DNA from: Flavimobilis massiliensis
GTDB lineage: Bacteria; Actinomycetota; Actinomycetes; Actinomycetales; Cellulomonadaceae
Reading direction: 5' to 3'
Assembly: GCF_900240335.1 (NCBI RefSeq)
Contig: NZ_LT964979.1
Coordinates: 62,001 to 126,000, forward strand
Length of the DNA: 64,000 nucleotides
A program made the position numbers and the translations under genes. How positions within the stretch are numbered: the first letter of the stretch is position 1; every line of letters begins with the position of its first letter. Shown in pieces: positions 1-8,972 of the stretch. The notes beneath the pieces were generated by a model. The model saw only the letters and a program-made list of their open reading frames with translations. It searched no databases and was not told the origin of the DNA.

Positions 1-1137
1 GGCCGCGCCGCCCGCCGCGTCGTCGAGGAGGCGCGCGAGTCGATCGCCGCGTCGCTCGGCGCCCGTCCGAGCGAGGTCGTCCTCACCGCCGGTGGCACGG
101 AAGCCGACAACCTCGCCATCAAGGGACTCTTCTGGGCGCGCCGCACGGGTCGTCCGGAGCGCACGCGCGTCCTCGTCTCCGCCGTCGAGCACCACGCGGT
201 GCTCGACCCTGCATTCTGGCTCGCGGAGCACGCGGGCGCCGAGATCGTCCTCCTGCCCGTCGACGCGACCGGCCGCCTCGACCTCGACGCGCTCGCCGCC
301 GAGCTCGCCGCGCACGCCGAGGAGACCGCGCTCGTCTCCGTCATGTGGGCGAACAACGAGATCGGCACTGTGCAGCCCGTCGCCGACGTCGTGCGACTCG
401 CACACGCGCACGGCGTGCCCGTCCACTGCGACGCCGTCCAGGCCGCGGGTATCCTGCCCGTCGACTTCGGCGCGAGCGGCCTCGACGCGATGACCGTCAC
501 CGCGCACAAGCTCGGCGGCCCCGTGGGCGTCGGTGCGCTCGTCGTCGGGCGCACCGTCGACCTTGTGCCCGTCCTCCACGGCGGTGGTCAGGAGCGTGGC
601 GTGCGCTCGGGAACGGTCGACGCCGCGGGTGCCCGCGCGTTCGCGGTCGCGCTCGCCGGGGCCGTCGCGGCACGCGACGCCGAGGCCGCGCGCCTCGGCG
701 CGCTCCGGGACGAGCTCGTCACCGGCGTCCTCGCGCGCGTGCCGGGCGCGACGCTCCGCGGCCCCGCGCCGGACGCCCGGACCGACGACGGCGGGGTGGC
801 GCGTCTGCCCGGCAACGCGCACCTCACGTTCGACGGCTGCGAGGGCGACTCGCTCCTCTACCTGCTCGACTCCGTGGGCGTCGAGGCGTCGACCGGCTCG
901 GCGTGCCAGGCTGGCGTGCCGCAGCCCTCGCACGTGCTCCTCGCGCTCGGTCTGACCGAGCACGAGGCTCGCGGCGCCCTGCGGTTCTCGTTCGGCGCGA
1001 CGTCGACGTCCGCGGACGTCGCGCGCGTGCTCGACGTCCTGCCCGGCGTCGTCGAGCGGGCCCGCGCAGCGGGTCTCGCCTCGCCCGCGCGCCGCAGCGT
1101 GCCCACGGGCCCGACCACGGTCGGGGGTGCCGCATGA
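1..1137 (+). CDS. Cysteine desulfurase (IscS/NifS family), 5' end cut by window
   Basis: PLP-dependent enzyme that removes sulfur from cysteine and passes it on as persulfide. Here the sulfur most likely goes to the MnmA thiouridylase encoded next. The frame is open from base 1, so the N-terminus lies outside the window. Visible marks are the PLP-phosphate loop GGTEADN, the adjacent His pair in AVEHHAV, the cofactor Asp and Gln in HCDAVQAAG, the Schiff-base lysine in TVTAHKLGGP and the catalytic cysteine loop STGSACQAG. The stop overlaps the mnmA start (ATGA), so the two genes are translationally coupled. The same desulfurase–mnmA pairing is known in mycobacteria (iscS–trmU). Family assignment is firm. 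The exact subgroup (IscS-like or a dedicated tRNA-thiolation desulfurase) is inferred from the neighbour. Confidence 0.93.
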   Translation, partial: GRAARRVVEEARESIAASLGARPSEVVLTAGGTEADNLAIKGLFWARRTGRPERTRVLVSAVEHHAVLDPAFWLAEHAGAEIVLLPVDATGRLDLDALAAELAAHAEETALVSVMWANNEIGTVQPVADVVRLAHAHGVPVHCDAVQAAGILPVDFGASGLDAMTVTAHKLGGPVGVGALVVGRTVDLVPVLHGGGQERGVRSGTVDAAGARAFAVALAGAVAARDAEAARLGALRDELVTGVLARVPGATLRGPAPDARTDDGGVARLPGNAHLTFDGCEGDSLLYLLDSVGVEASTGSACQAGVPQPSHVLLALGLTEHEARGALRFSFGATSTSADVARVLDVLPGVVERARAAGLASPARRSVPTGPTTVGGAA

Positions 1138-2333
1138 GGGTGCTCGCCGCGATGTCCGGCGGCGTCGACTCGGCGCTCGCGGCCGCGCTCGCGCTCGAGG
1201 CCGGGCACGAGGTCGTCGGGGTCCACATGGCGCTCGCACGCGAGCGCGCCCAGATGCGCACGGGCTCGCGCGGCTGCTGCTCGATCGAGGATGCGAGCGA
1301 CGCTCGGCGCGCGGCCGACGTCCTCGGCATCCCGTACTACGTGTGGGACCTCTCCGAGACGTTCGAGGAGACCGTCGTCGCGGACTTCCTCGCCGAGTAC
1401 GCCGCGGGCCGCACCCCGAACCCGTGCGTGCGCTGCAACGAGCACGTGAAGTTCGACACGTTGCTCGACAAGGCGACCGCCCTCGGCTTCGACGCGGTCG
1501 CGACGGGCCACTACGCGCGGATCGTCGAGACCGACGGGCGGCGCGAGCTGCACCGCTCGCCCAACACGGACAAGGACCAGTCGTACGTCCTCGCCGTCAT
1601 GGGATCCGAGCGGCTCGCCCGGTCGATCTTCCCGCTCGGCGGCTTCACGTCGAAGGCCGACGTCCGCGCGGAGGCCGCGCGTCGCGGGCTCGGCGTCTCG
1701 ACGAAGCCCGACTCCTACGACATCTGCTTCGTCGCGGACGGCGACACGCAGGGCTTCCTGCGCTCGCGCCTCGGCGCGCAGCCCGGCGAGATCCTCGACG
1801 AGTCCGGGCAGGTCGTCGGAGAGCACGACGGCGCGTACGCCTACACCGTGGGCCAGCGTCGCGGCCTCCACCTCGGGCGCCCCGCGGCCGACGGCCGGCC
1901 GCGCTACGTGCTCGAGGTCCGGCCCCACGCGAACCAGGTGGTCGTCGGCGCGGCCGAGCTCCTCACGGTCGACCGCGTCGCGGGGGACCGCACGGTGTGG
2001 CTTGCGGACGACGTCGACGCCTCCGCGGGGATCGACGCCGAGGTGCAGGTGCGTGCGCACGGCACCCCCGTGCCCGCGCGCGTCACGCATGTCGGCGGCG
2101 AGCTCGTCGCAGAGCTCACGGACGCACGGCTGCGCGGGGTTGCGGCCGGCCAGTCGCTCGTCGTGTACTCCGGGACGCGCGTGCTTGGGCAGGCGACGGT
2201 GACGTCGGCCGGGCGGCGGACGTCGTCCGTCGGTTCCCTCACGCCCGTCGCCTCGTCCGCCTCCGCCGCCGGCGGCTCCGGCACGGGCGGCACCGGCGCG
2301 TGCGGGACCGGCACGGGTGGGAACGGCGCGTGA
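1134..2333 (+). CDS. mnmA: tRNA-specific 2-thiouridylase MnmA
   Basis: Adenylates and then thiolates U34 of tRNA-Lys/Glu/Gln to 2-thiouridine, using persulfide sulfur. It has 399 residues. The N-terminal PP-loop SGGVDS lies at residues 8-13. The C98-x2-C101 pair (NPCVRC) and the second catalytic cysteine C198 (SYDICF) are present, as is the TVGQRRGL stretch typical of the central domain. The last roughly 40 residues are a Gly/Thr/Ser-rich tail that the family does not need. ATG 1134 overlaps the desulfurase stop. The next gene starts inside this stop codon (GTGA), giving a tightly coupled three-gene unit with no room for internal promoters. Identification is secure. Confidence 0.96.
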   Translation: MRVLAAMSGGVDSALAAALALEAGHEVVGVHMALARERAQMRTGSRGCCSIEDASDARRAADVLGIPYYVWDLSETFEETVVADFLAEYAAGRTPNPCVRCNEHVKFDTLLDKATALGFDAVATGHYARIVETDGRRELHRSPNTDKDQSYVLAVMGSERLARSIFPLGGFTSKADVRAEAARRGLGVSTKPDSYDICFVADGDTQGFLRSRLGAQPGEILDESGQVVGEHDGAYAYTVGQRRGLHLGRPAADGRPRYVLEVRPHANQVVVGAAELLTVDRVAGDRTVWLADDVDASAGIDAEVQVRAHGTPVPARVTHVGGELVAELTDARLRGVAAGQSLVVYSGTRVLGQATVTSAGRRTSSVGSLTPVASSASAAGGSGTGGTGACGTGTGGNGA

Positions 2334-3448
2334 GCGGTCTGCTGCGCACGGGCGCGGAGGGTGCACCGGACGACGTCCCGAGCACGACGACCGTCGTGCC
2401 GCCCGCGTTCCCCGGCGCCGTCGCACCCCTCGCGTGGCCCGGGACGGAGCCGCTCGAGGCGCTGCTTACCGTGCTCGGCGACGCGTCCGACGCGCCCGCC
2501 GAGGTGCGGTCGCTCGCGACGCTCCCCGTCCTCGCGTCGCGCGGTCCGGGAACCGACCGGGTTGGCCGCACGGCGGCGCTGCTCGACGGCCTCCCGGTCG
2601 AGCTCGGGCCCCACGGCTGGCGCCTCACGGACCACGAGGGCTCCGACGTCGAGCGCGCGCGGGCGGCGTGGCGCGAGGACCTCGACGCGCTCGCGATCGC
2701 GTCGGTCGGCTGGTCGGGGGAGCTGGTCGTCGAGGCGGTCGGGCCGTGGTCGCTCGCGGCGTCGCTGTGGCTCGCGCGCGGGGATCGTGCGCTGTCCGAC
2801 GCGGGCGCGGTGTCCGATCTCGGGGCGGCGCTGGCCGAGTCGCTCGCCCGGCACGTCCGTGACGTGGTCCGACAGACGCCAGGGGCGCATGTCACGGTGC
2901 TGCTCGCGGAGCCGCTCGTCGGCCAGGTCGTCGCGGGCGTGATCCCGACGTTCTCGGGGCACGCGCGGCTGCGCGCGGTGCCGCGACCGCGCGTGCTCGA
3001 GGTGCTCGAGCCGGTCGTCGCCGCGATGCACGCTGCGAGGGCCAGGGTCGTCGTCCACGTGGGGACGGCCGTTGGTGGCGTCGCTCCCGCGGTGCTCGCC
3101 GGGGCCGACGGCGTCGGCCTCGATGTGGGTCCGTGGGACGAGCGCCGGTGGGAGACGATCGCGACGGCCGTCGAGCGGGGCGTCGAGCTGTGGCAGGGCC
3201 TGCCGCCCGCTCGCGTGTCGTCGTGCACCGGACCCGACGTCGCCGGCCTTGCGGCGCTCGTGAGCGACCCGTGGCGCCGCGTCGGGCTGCCTGTCGGCGA
3301 TCTGACGCGCGTCGTGCTCCACGAGACGCTCGGCGAGGTGCGCGTCGACCCCGTCCCGCCCGTCCCGCGGAGCACCGACGACGCCCGCACCTCCGCGCGG
3401 AACCTCCGCCGCGCGGCGCTTCTCCTCGCGGAGCGCGCCGCGGGCTGA
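2330..3448 (+). CDS. MetE-like (cobalamin-independent methionine synthase superfamily) protein
   Basis: A 372-residue protein of the UROD/MetE-like superfamily. Related actinobacterial proteins sit between trmU/mnmA and ligA (Rv3015c in Mycobacterium tuberculosis) and are often labelled methionine synthase. The order FPGAVAP near the N-terminus, the central VLLAEPLVGQVVAG and the barrel strand RVVVHVGTAVGG fit a single MetE-type TIM barrel. Full MetE binds zinc through an HxC pair. The matching strand here reads HVG, so the zinc-thiol catalytic site looks absent and true methionine synthase activity is doubtful. The GTG start overlaps the mnmA stop. Function is unknown; a role tied to thiolation or one-carbon chemistry is only suggested by its neighbours. 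Confidence 0.75.
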   Translation: MSGLLRTGAEGAPDDVPSTTTVVPPAFPGAVAPLAWPGTEPLEALLTVLGDASDAPAEVRSLATLPVLASRGPGTDRVGRTAALLDGLPVELGPHGWRLTDHEGSDVERARAAWREDLDALAIASVGWSGELVVEAVGPWSLAASLWLARGDRALSDAGAVSDLGAALAESLARHVRDVVRQTPGAHVTVLLAEPLVGQVVAGVIPTFSGHARLRAVPRPRVLEVLEPVVAAMHAARARVVVHVGTAVGGVAPAVLAGADGVGLDVGPWDERRWETIATAVERGVELWQGLPPARVSSCTGPDVAGLAALVSDPWRRVGLPVGDLTRVVLHETLGEVRVDPVPPVPRSTDDARTSARNLRRAALLLAERAAG

Positions 3449-3459
3449 GGCCCCATGGG

Positions 3460-5571
3460 TCAGCCGCCGAGACGCTCCCAGCAGAACGCGTAGGCGAGCG
3501 CCGCGAGGTGCGCGGCCTGGGAGTTGTCGGCCGCGCCGCCGTGCCCGCCCTCGAGGTTCTCGTAATAGGTGACGTCGGCCCCGAGCGCCTCGAGTAGGGC
3601 GGTCATCTTGCGGGCGTGGCCGGGGTGGACACGGTCGTCCTTTGTCGAGGTCGTCAGCAGCACGGGCGGGTACTCGGTGCCTGGCCGCAGCAGGTGGTAG
3701 GGCGAGAACGTGCGGATGAACTCCCACTGCGCGGGGTCGTCGGGGTCGCCGTACTCGGCCTGCCAGGACGCGCCTGCGAGCAGGCGCGTGTACCGGTGCA
3801 TGTCGAGCAGCGGCACCTGGACGACGATCGCGCCGAAGAGCTCGGGGTAGCTCGCGAGCATGTTGCCCGTGAGCAGGCCGCCGTTCGAGCCGCCCTTGCA
3901 CGCGAGGTGCGCGTGGTCGGTGATCCCGCGAGCGACGACGTCGCGCGCGACCGCCGCGAAGTCCTCGTAGGCGCGGTGGCGCTTGTCCTGGAGTGCGGCC
4001 GCGTGCCAGTCGGGTCCGTACTCGCCGCCGCCGCGGATGTTCGCGAGGACGTACGTGCCGCCGCGGGCGAGCCACGCGCGGCCGAGGACCCCGGAGTAGT
4101 CCGCGGTGAGGGAGATCTCGAAGCCGCCGTAGCCGTAGAGGAGCGTGGGGACCGGGCCGTCGCTCTCGCGCGCCGCGGGATCGCCGTGGACGACGAAGTA
4201 CGGCACGCGCGTGCCGTCGTCCGACACGGCGGTGTGCTGCTCCCAGCGCATCGTGGACGCGTCGAAGAACGAGGGGGCGGCCTTGAGGTACTCGCTCGGG
4301 CGCGCCGCGGTCGCGTCGACGCGCACGAGGGTCGGCGGGGTGAGGAAGTCGGTCGCGGTGATCCACAGGTCGTCGTGCGTGTCGCGGTCGACGGCGCCGA
4401 CGGCGAGCGTCGCCGCGGCCGGCGCCCCGGGCAGGGCGGCGTGCTGCCACGCGCCGCTCGGGGCATCGGGCGGCGTGAGGACCTCGATGCGGTGACGGAC
4501 GTCCTCGAGCACGGTGAGGACGACGCGGCTGCGGGTCCACGTGACGTTCTCGAGCGCGCTCGTCGGGGTCGGGGCGAAGAGCACGACGGGCTCGTGAGCT
4601 CCTGCGAGCAGCGCGTCGAGCGGAGCAGCGAGGAGCGTCCCGCCGGGGTGCGCCGTCCCCGCGACCTCCCACGGCTCGCGCAGCCGGACGAGGGCCCAGG
4701 GACCGTGGAGGAGGACGTCCGCGGAGCGGGGTGCGGGCACGAGCACGGGCGTGCCGGCCGCGTCGAGAACGTACGTCTCAGAGTCGTAGAAGGCGATCGA
4801 CCGCGTGACGACGTCCCGCTCGAACCCGGGAGTGCGCTCGTGGTGGGCGGAGATATAGAGGTCGTCGGTGAGGCCCTCGTAGACGACCTCTGCGGTGCTC
4901 ATCGGGGCCCCACGGCGCCAGCGACGGACGACGCGCGGGTAGCCCGAGCGCGTCGACGAGGCCTCGTCCTCCGCGGAGAAGACGAAGACGGTGTCGCGGT
5001 CGATCCATGCGAGCCCACCCTTGGCTTCGGGCCGCACGAAGCCGCCGTTGGCAGGATCGACGAACGCGAGGGTCGCGAGGTCGTACTCACGGTCGACGTC
5101 GGCATCGGAACCGCCGTGCGAGAGCGTGACGATCGCGCGGTCGAGGTCGGGCCTCAGGAGGCTTGCGCCGTGCCACACCCAGTCCTCGCCCTCCGCCTCG
5201 TTGAGCGCGTCGAGGTCGAGGAGGACCTCCCAGACGGGCTCGTCGGTGCGGTAGGACTCCTCCGACGTCCGGCGCCAGAGTCCGCGCGGGTGCTCGGCGT
5301 CGCGCCAGAAGTTGTAGAGGTGGTCGCCCGCCGCGCCGACATAGGGGATGCGGGCGTCGTCGTCGAGCACCTCGAGCACCTCGGCCTCGATCTCGGCGAG
5401 GAGCCCACCGCCGGCGAGCCGCGCGTTCGCGGCCTCGCCGCGCTCGCGGGCCCACGCGAGCGCGGCGTCGCCGCCCACGTCCTCGAGCCACGCGTACGGG
5501 TCGGCGCCCGGGAGGGGGAGCGTGACGTCGGTCGGGATCTGGCGCGGCTGGGCAGCAGGGGGCGTCGGCAT
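3460..5571 (-). CDS. Prolyl oligopeptidase family serine peptidase (S9)
   Basis: A 703-residue cytosolic-type serine peptidase that cleaves short peptides, classically after proline. The N-terminal segment (about residues 10-80) is the usual alpha-helical cap start (PYAWLEDV), followed by a beta-propeller region. The C-terminal alpha/beta-hydrolase carries the nucleophile elbow KGGSNGGL, the acid in TSTKDDRVHPGHA and the histidine in EGGHGGA, so the catalytic triad is complete. No signal peptide is visible. The chosen ATG lies 6 nt downstream of a TACCGT -10-like hexamer on the minus strand, suggesting a leaderless mRNA; a GTG two codons upstream is the alternative. It runs opposite to its neighbours and converges on the MetE-like gene with an 11-base gap. 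Confidence 0.93.
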   Translation of the reverse strand: MPTPPAAQPRQIPTDVTLPLPGADPYAWLEDVGGDAALAWARERGEAANARLAGGGLLAEIEAEVLEVLDDDARIPYVGAAGDHLYNFWRDAEHPRGLWRRTSEESYRTDEPVWEVLLDLDALNEAEGEDWVWHGASLLRPDLDRAIVTLSHGGSDADVDREYDLATLAFVDPANGGFVRPEAKGGLAWIDRDTVFVFSAEDEASSTRSGYPRVVRRWRRGAPMSTAEVVYEGLTDDLYISAHHERTPGFERDVVTRSIAFYDSETYVLDAAGTPVLVPAPRSADVLLHGPWALVRLREPWEVAGTAHPGGTLLAAPLDALLAGAHEPVVLFAPTPTSALENVTWTRSRVVLTVLEDVRHRIEVLTPPDAPSGAWQHAALPGAPAAATLAVGAVDRDTHDDLWITATDFLTPPTLVRVDATAARPSEYLKAAPSFFDASTMRWEQHTAVSDDGTRVPYFVVHGDPAARESDGPVPTLLYGYGGFEISLTADYSGVLGRAWLARGGTYVLANIRGGGEYGPDWHAAALQDKRHRAYEDFAAVARDVVARGITDHAHLACKGGSNGGLLTGNMLASYPELFGAIVVQVPLLDMHRYTRLLAGASWQAEYGDPDDPAQWEFIRTFSPYHLLRPGTEYPPVLLTTSTKDDRVHPGHARKMTALLEALGADVTYYENLEGGHGGAADNSQAAHLAALAYAFCWERLGG

Positions 5572-5661
5572 GGTGACACGGTAGCCGGGGCGACGGACAT
5601 CGCAGCCTACGGGGCGATGTGACCTGCGTTGACGTCCCCGGGACGGGCGAGCCCGCGCCCG

Positions 5662-8001
5662 ATGTCCGACCCCCTTGGCATGATGGTGGACGTGACCGAC
5701 GCCGATGTTCCCGCCACCCCCGCCGAGCCTGACTCTGCAGCGCACGCGCGCTGGACCGAGCTCGCCCAGACCGTGACGGCGCACCAGTTCGCCTACTACG
5801 TCAAGGACGCCCCGCTCGTCTCCGATGGCGAGTTCGACGCGCTCCTCGGCGAGCTCGCAGCGCTCGAGGACCGCTTCCCGTCGCTGCGCACCCCTGAGTC
5901 GCCGACGCAGCGGGTCGGCGGCACGTTCTCGACGGATTTCGCGGCGGTCGACCACGTCGAGCGCATGCTCTCGCTCGACAACGCGTTCTCGTTCGAGGAT
6001 GTCGAGGCATGGGCGGGCCGCGTCCGTCACGGCGTCGGGGACGCGGAGGTCCACTACCTCACCGAGGTGAAGATCGACGGCCTCGCGATCGCGCTCGTGT
6101 ACGAGAAGGGACGGCTCGCGCGCGCGGTGACGCGCGGCGACGGGCGCACCGGTGAGGACGTCACGCTCAACGTCCGCACCCTCGCGTCGGTGCCTCACGA
6201 GCTCGGCGGCGACCCCGCGACGCACCCGGACCTCGTCGAGGTGCGGGGCGAGGTCTTCTTTCCGATCGAGCAGTTCGAGGCGCTCAATACTGCCCAAGTC
6301 GCCGCGGGACGTGCGCCGTTTGCGAACCCGCGCAACGCGGCGGCCGGTTCGCTGCGCCAGAAGGACCCGCGCGTCACGGCGTCGCGCGCGCTCGCGATGT
6401 ACGCGCATGGTGTCGGCGCGCTCGTGTGGGGCGACGCGCCCGTGCCCGCGGCCTTCGCCGAGGGACGCGTCCGGCAGTCGCAGGAGTACGACCTCCTGGC
6501 GGCGTGGGGCGTGCCCGTCTCGCCGCACAACCGCGTGTGCGACGACCTCGACGGAGTCCGCGAGTTCGTCGCGCACTTCGCGGAGCACCGCCACGACATC
6601 GAGCACGAGCTCGACGGTGTCGTCATCAAGGTCGACGAGGTCGCGCTGCAGCAGCGGCTCGGCGCGACGAGCCGGGCCCCGCGCTGGGCGATCGCGTACA
6701 AGTACCCGCCCGAGGAGGTGACGACGCGCCTCCTTGACATCGTCGTCGGGGTCGGCCGCACGGGCCGCGCGACGCCGTACGCGGTCATGGAACCGGTGCG
6801 GGTCGCGGGATCGGTCGTCCGCCAGGCGACCCTCCACAACCAGGACGTCGTCAAAGCCAAGGGCGTCCGTATCGGCGACATGGTCGTGCTCCGCAAGGCG
6901 GGCGACGTCATCCCGGAGATCGTCGGCCCCGTCGAGGCCGCGGCGGACGACGGCACCCCGCGACGCGACTTCGTCATGCCGGCCGCCTGCCCCGAGTGCG
7001 GAGCGACGCTCCGCCCCATGAAGGAGGGCGACGTCGATCTCCGGTGCCCCAACGCGCGCTCGTGCCCCGCGCAGGTCCGCGGTCGCGTCGAGCACATCGG
7101 CTCGCGCGGCGGCCTCGACATCGAGGTTCTCGGCGAGGTGACCGCCGCAGCGCTCACGCAGCCGCTCGTCCCCGAGGTCCCGCCGCTCGAGACCGAGGCG
7201 GGGCTCTTCGACCTCACCGAGGCCGACCTCGTGCCGATCCGCGTCGTCGTCAAGGACGCCGAGACGGGTCTGCCCAAGGTTGACGAGGACGGTCAGGCCA
7301 AGGAACGCACCCCGTTCGCGCGTCGTGCGACGAAGAAGGACCACGTCGCGTGGGCCGAGGGGCGCGGTCTCACGCTCGAGGAGGCTCAGGCGTCGGGCGA
7401 GCTCCCGGCCGTCGTGCCGTCGGCGGCCGCCGGCAAGCTCGTCGCCGAGCTCGCGAAGGCCCGGACGAAGGACCTCTGGCGGATCCTCGTCTCGCTCAAT
7501 ATTCGGCACGTTGGACCGTCGGCGGCGCGTGCGCTCGCGGACCACTTCGGCTCCCTCGAGCTCGTGCGGACGGCGTCGGCCGAGGAGCTCGCAGCTGTCG
7601 AGGGCGTGGGCCCGACGATCGCGACGGAGATCCGCGCGTGGTTCGGCGTCGACTGGCACGAGGAAATCGTCGAGCGCTGGCGGGCATCGGGCGTGCGTTT
7701 CGAGACCCCGGGGCACCCGGGTCCGGGCGCCGCGAAGGAGGAGGTGTCGGGCGTGCTCGACGGACTGACCGTCGTCGTCACGGGAGGCCTCGAGGGCTTC
7801 ACGCGCGACGGTGCCAAGGAGGCGATCCTTGCGGCTGGCGGCAAGTCTGCGGGCTCCGTCTCGAAGAAGACGGACTTCGTCGTCGTCGGTGAGAACGCGG
7901 GGTCCAAGGAGACGAAGGCGCGCGAGCTCGGCCTCCGGATCCTCGACGAGGAGCAGTTCGTGCGCCTCCTTGCGGAGGGCCCGTCGGCGTTCGACGCATG
8001 A
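5662..8001 (+). CDS. ligA: NAD-dependent DNA ligase LigA
   Basis: Seals nicks during replication and repair using NAD+. About 779 residues, longer than the roughly 670 of E. coli LigA. Order: Ia domain with HQFAYYVKDAP, nucleotidyltransferase with the adenylated lysine in EVKIDGLA, OB-fold, four-cysteine zinc finger (CPECG then LRCPNARSCPAQ), helix-hairpin-helix repeats (RHVGPSAARALADHFGS) and a C-terminal BRCT domain. About 60 extra residues lie between the zinc finger and the HhH domain (roughly 7240-7430). The start is uncertain. ATG 5662 is used, but ATG 5680, ATG 5683 and GTG 5692 are in frame and no ribosome binding site is clear. A CATGAT hexamer at 5679-5684 would make GTG 5692 a leaderless start. 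Confidence 0.95.
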   Translation: MSDPLGMMVDVTDADVPATPAEPDSAAHARWTELAQTVTAHQFAYYVKDAPLVSDGEFDALLGELAALEDRFPSLRTPESPTQRVGGTFSTDFAAVDHVERMLSLDNAFSFEDVEAWAGRVRHGVGDAEVHYLTEVKIDGLAIALVYEKGRLARAVTRGDGRTGEDVTLNVRTLASVPHELGGDPATHPDLVEVRGEVFFPIEQFEALNTAQVAAGRAPFANPRNAAAGSLRQKDPRVTASRALAMYAHGVGALVWGDAPVPAAFAEGRVRQSQEYDLLAAWGVPVSPHNRVCDDLDGVREFVAHFAEHRHDIEHELDGVVIKVDEVALQQRLGATSRAPRWAIAYKYPPEEVTTRLLDIVVGVGRTGRATPYAVMEPVRVAGSVVRQATLHNQDVVKAKGVRIGDMVVLRKAGDVIPEIVGPVEAAADDGTPRRDFVMPAACPECGATLRPMKEGDVDLRCPNARSCPAQVRGRVEHIGSRGGLDIEVLGEVTAAALTQPLVPEVPPLETEAGLFDLTEADLVPIRVVVKDAETGLPKVDEDGQAKERTPFARRATKKDHVAWAEGRGLTLEEAQASGELPAVVPSAAAGKLVAELAKARTKDLWRILVSLNIRHVGPSAARALADHFGSLELVRTASAEELAAVEGVGPTIATEIRAWFGVDWHEEIVERWRASGVRFETPGHPGPGAAKEEVSGVLDGLTVVVTGGLEGFTRDGAKEAILAAGGKSAGSVSKKTDFVVVGENAGSKETKARELGLRILDEEQFVRLLAEGPSAFDA

Positions 8002-8013
8002 GAGGCGGGGCTC

Positions 8014-8712
8014 TCAGCCTCGCGCGGCGAGCCGGCGCTCGATGATCGTGCGCACCTGCGGGACCGCGAGGTCCGCGAGGTGGTGCCCAGGGGCGCACAC
8101 GACGATCCGGCCCGCGCCCCAGCGCCGCGTCCATATGGCGGGGTGCGTCGACGGTCCATCCCAGGGGTCGTCGGGGCCGGCCTCGATCGTCGTCGTCGCG
8201 AGGACGTCGAGGAGCGGGTCGGTGAGGAGCCAGTAGCGTTCGGAACGGAGCGTGAAGTCCTCGATCCCCGCGATGACGGGGTGGTCGGACCGCTCGGGGA
8301 CGACACGCATGGTGTGCCCGACGGGGTCGCCGGGGTGAGTGGCGAACTGGGCGCCCATGAGGTGGAGGTATGCGGCGGACATCCGGAAGGAGTCGACGAC
8401 GCCACCGTGCCAGCCGACGAGCCCCGTCACCCAGGCGACGGCGGCGCGCAGGCCGTGGACCTCATCGCCGAGGATCTCGCCCATCGTCCAGGACTGCAGG
8501 ACAAGGTCGGTCTGGGCCATGAGCTCGGTGTCCGCGTCGACATCGAGGGAGTCGGAGACGACGACCGTGAACCCGGAGTCCTCGAGGAAGGGGACGAAGA
8601 GTTCGGTCGCCTGCTGCGGGGCGTGCCCGTCCCACCCTCCTCGGACGACGAGGGCCTGGCGTGGGCTCGGGTGCGCTCGGTGACATCGGGGCGCAGGTCG
8701 TGGACCTCGCAC
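8014..8712 (-). CDS. ThuA-domain protein with rearranged 5' end
   Basis: ThuA-like proteins are glutamine-amidotransferase-fold proteins often encoded beside sugar dehydrogenases and isomerases; their reaction is generally unknown. The recognisable domain starts at QALVVRGGWDGHAP (about 8655 downwards) and runs to the normal C-terminus (WTRRWGAGRIVV, APGHHLADLAVP). No start codon lies immediately before this, where family members usually begin. The frame continues to GTG 8712 only through sequence that is antisense to a dehydrogenase fragment. The true start was therefore probably lost when that DNA was joined here. It may still be translated from GTG 8712 with about 22 foreign residues, or it may be dead. 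It converges on ligA. Confidence 0.7.
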   Translation of the reverse strand: MRGPRPAPRCHRAHPSPRQALVVRGGWDGHAPQQATELFVPFLEDSGFTVVVSDSLDVDADTELMAQTDLVLQSWTMGEILGDEVHGLRAAVAWVTGLVGWHGGVVDSFRMSAAYLHLMGAQFATHPGDPVGHTMRVVPERSDHPVIAGIEDFTLRSERYWLLTDPLLDVLATTTIEAGPDDPWDGPSTHPAIWTRRWGAGRIVVCAPGHHLADLAVPQVRTIIERRLAARG

Positions 8713-8972
8713 AGTTCGTCACGGGGGAGTGGCTCACGGGGGTCTCGGGACTGCTCGAGACGTTCGTCCACGAGCGTCCGGTCGCAGACGCCCATGCGGG
8801 ACTCCGCGGGTCGGCCCGCGCCGGCCGTGCGCCCGACGTGCGACGACGGTCTGCAGGTTCAGCGGGTGCTCGACGCGGTCGAGCGTTCGAGCCTGGCCGA
8901 CAACGTCTGGGTCCCGGTCCCGGGGCCTCGCCGCGTGCAGCCCGCCGCGGCCCGAGAGTGCGGAGAGCTGCT
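8664..8972 (+). pseudogene. Remnant of Gfo/Idh/MocA-family dehydrogenase
   Basis: Two collinear scraps of one NAD(P)-dependent sugar dehydrogenase are visible in different frames. The first (8664-about 8790) reads GALGDIGAQVVDLAQF and then LETFVHERP, the central substrate-domain stretch of this family. The second (about 8842-8925, shifted by one frame) reads DGLQVQRVLDAVERS, the usual C-terminal helix. The Rossmann N-terminal half is missing, as are roughly 100 residues between the scraps. No proper stop follows. The left edge abuts the ThuA gene at about 8655-8663. This is a gene eroded by at least two deletions, not a sequencing frameshift alone. Confidence 0.75.

Noticed and set aside
858..2426. 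Long minus-strand open frame opposite mnmA
   Set aside because: Composition is Arg/Asp/Val shadow sequence of the coding strand, with no start signal or domain.
3460..7716. Very long minus-strand open frame running from the oligopeptidase through ligA
   Set aside because: Only the part up to 5571 has oligopeptidase homology and a sensible start. The rest is antisense to ligA and open only because of GC bias.
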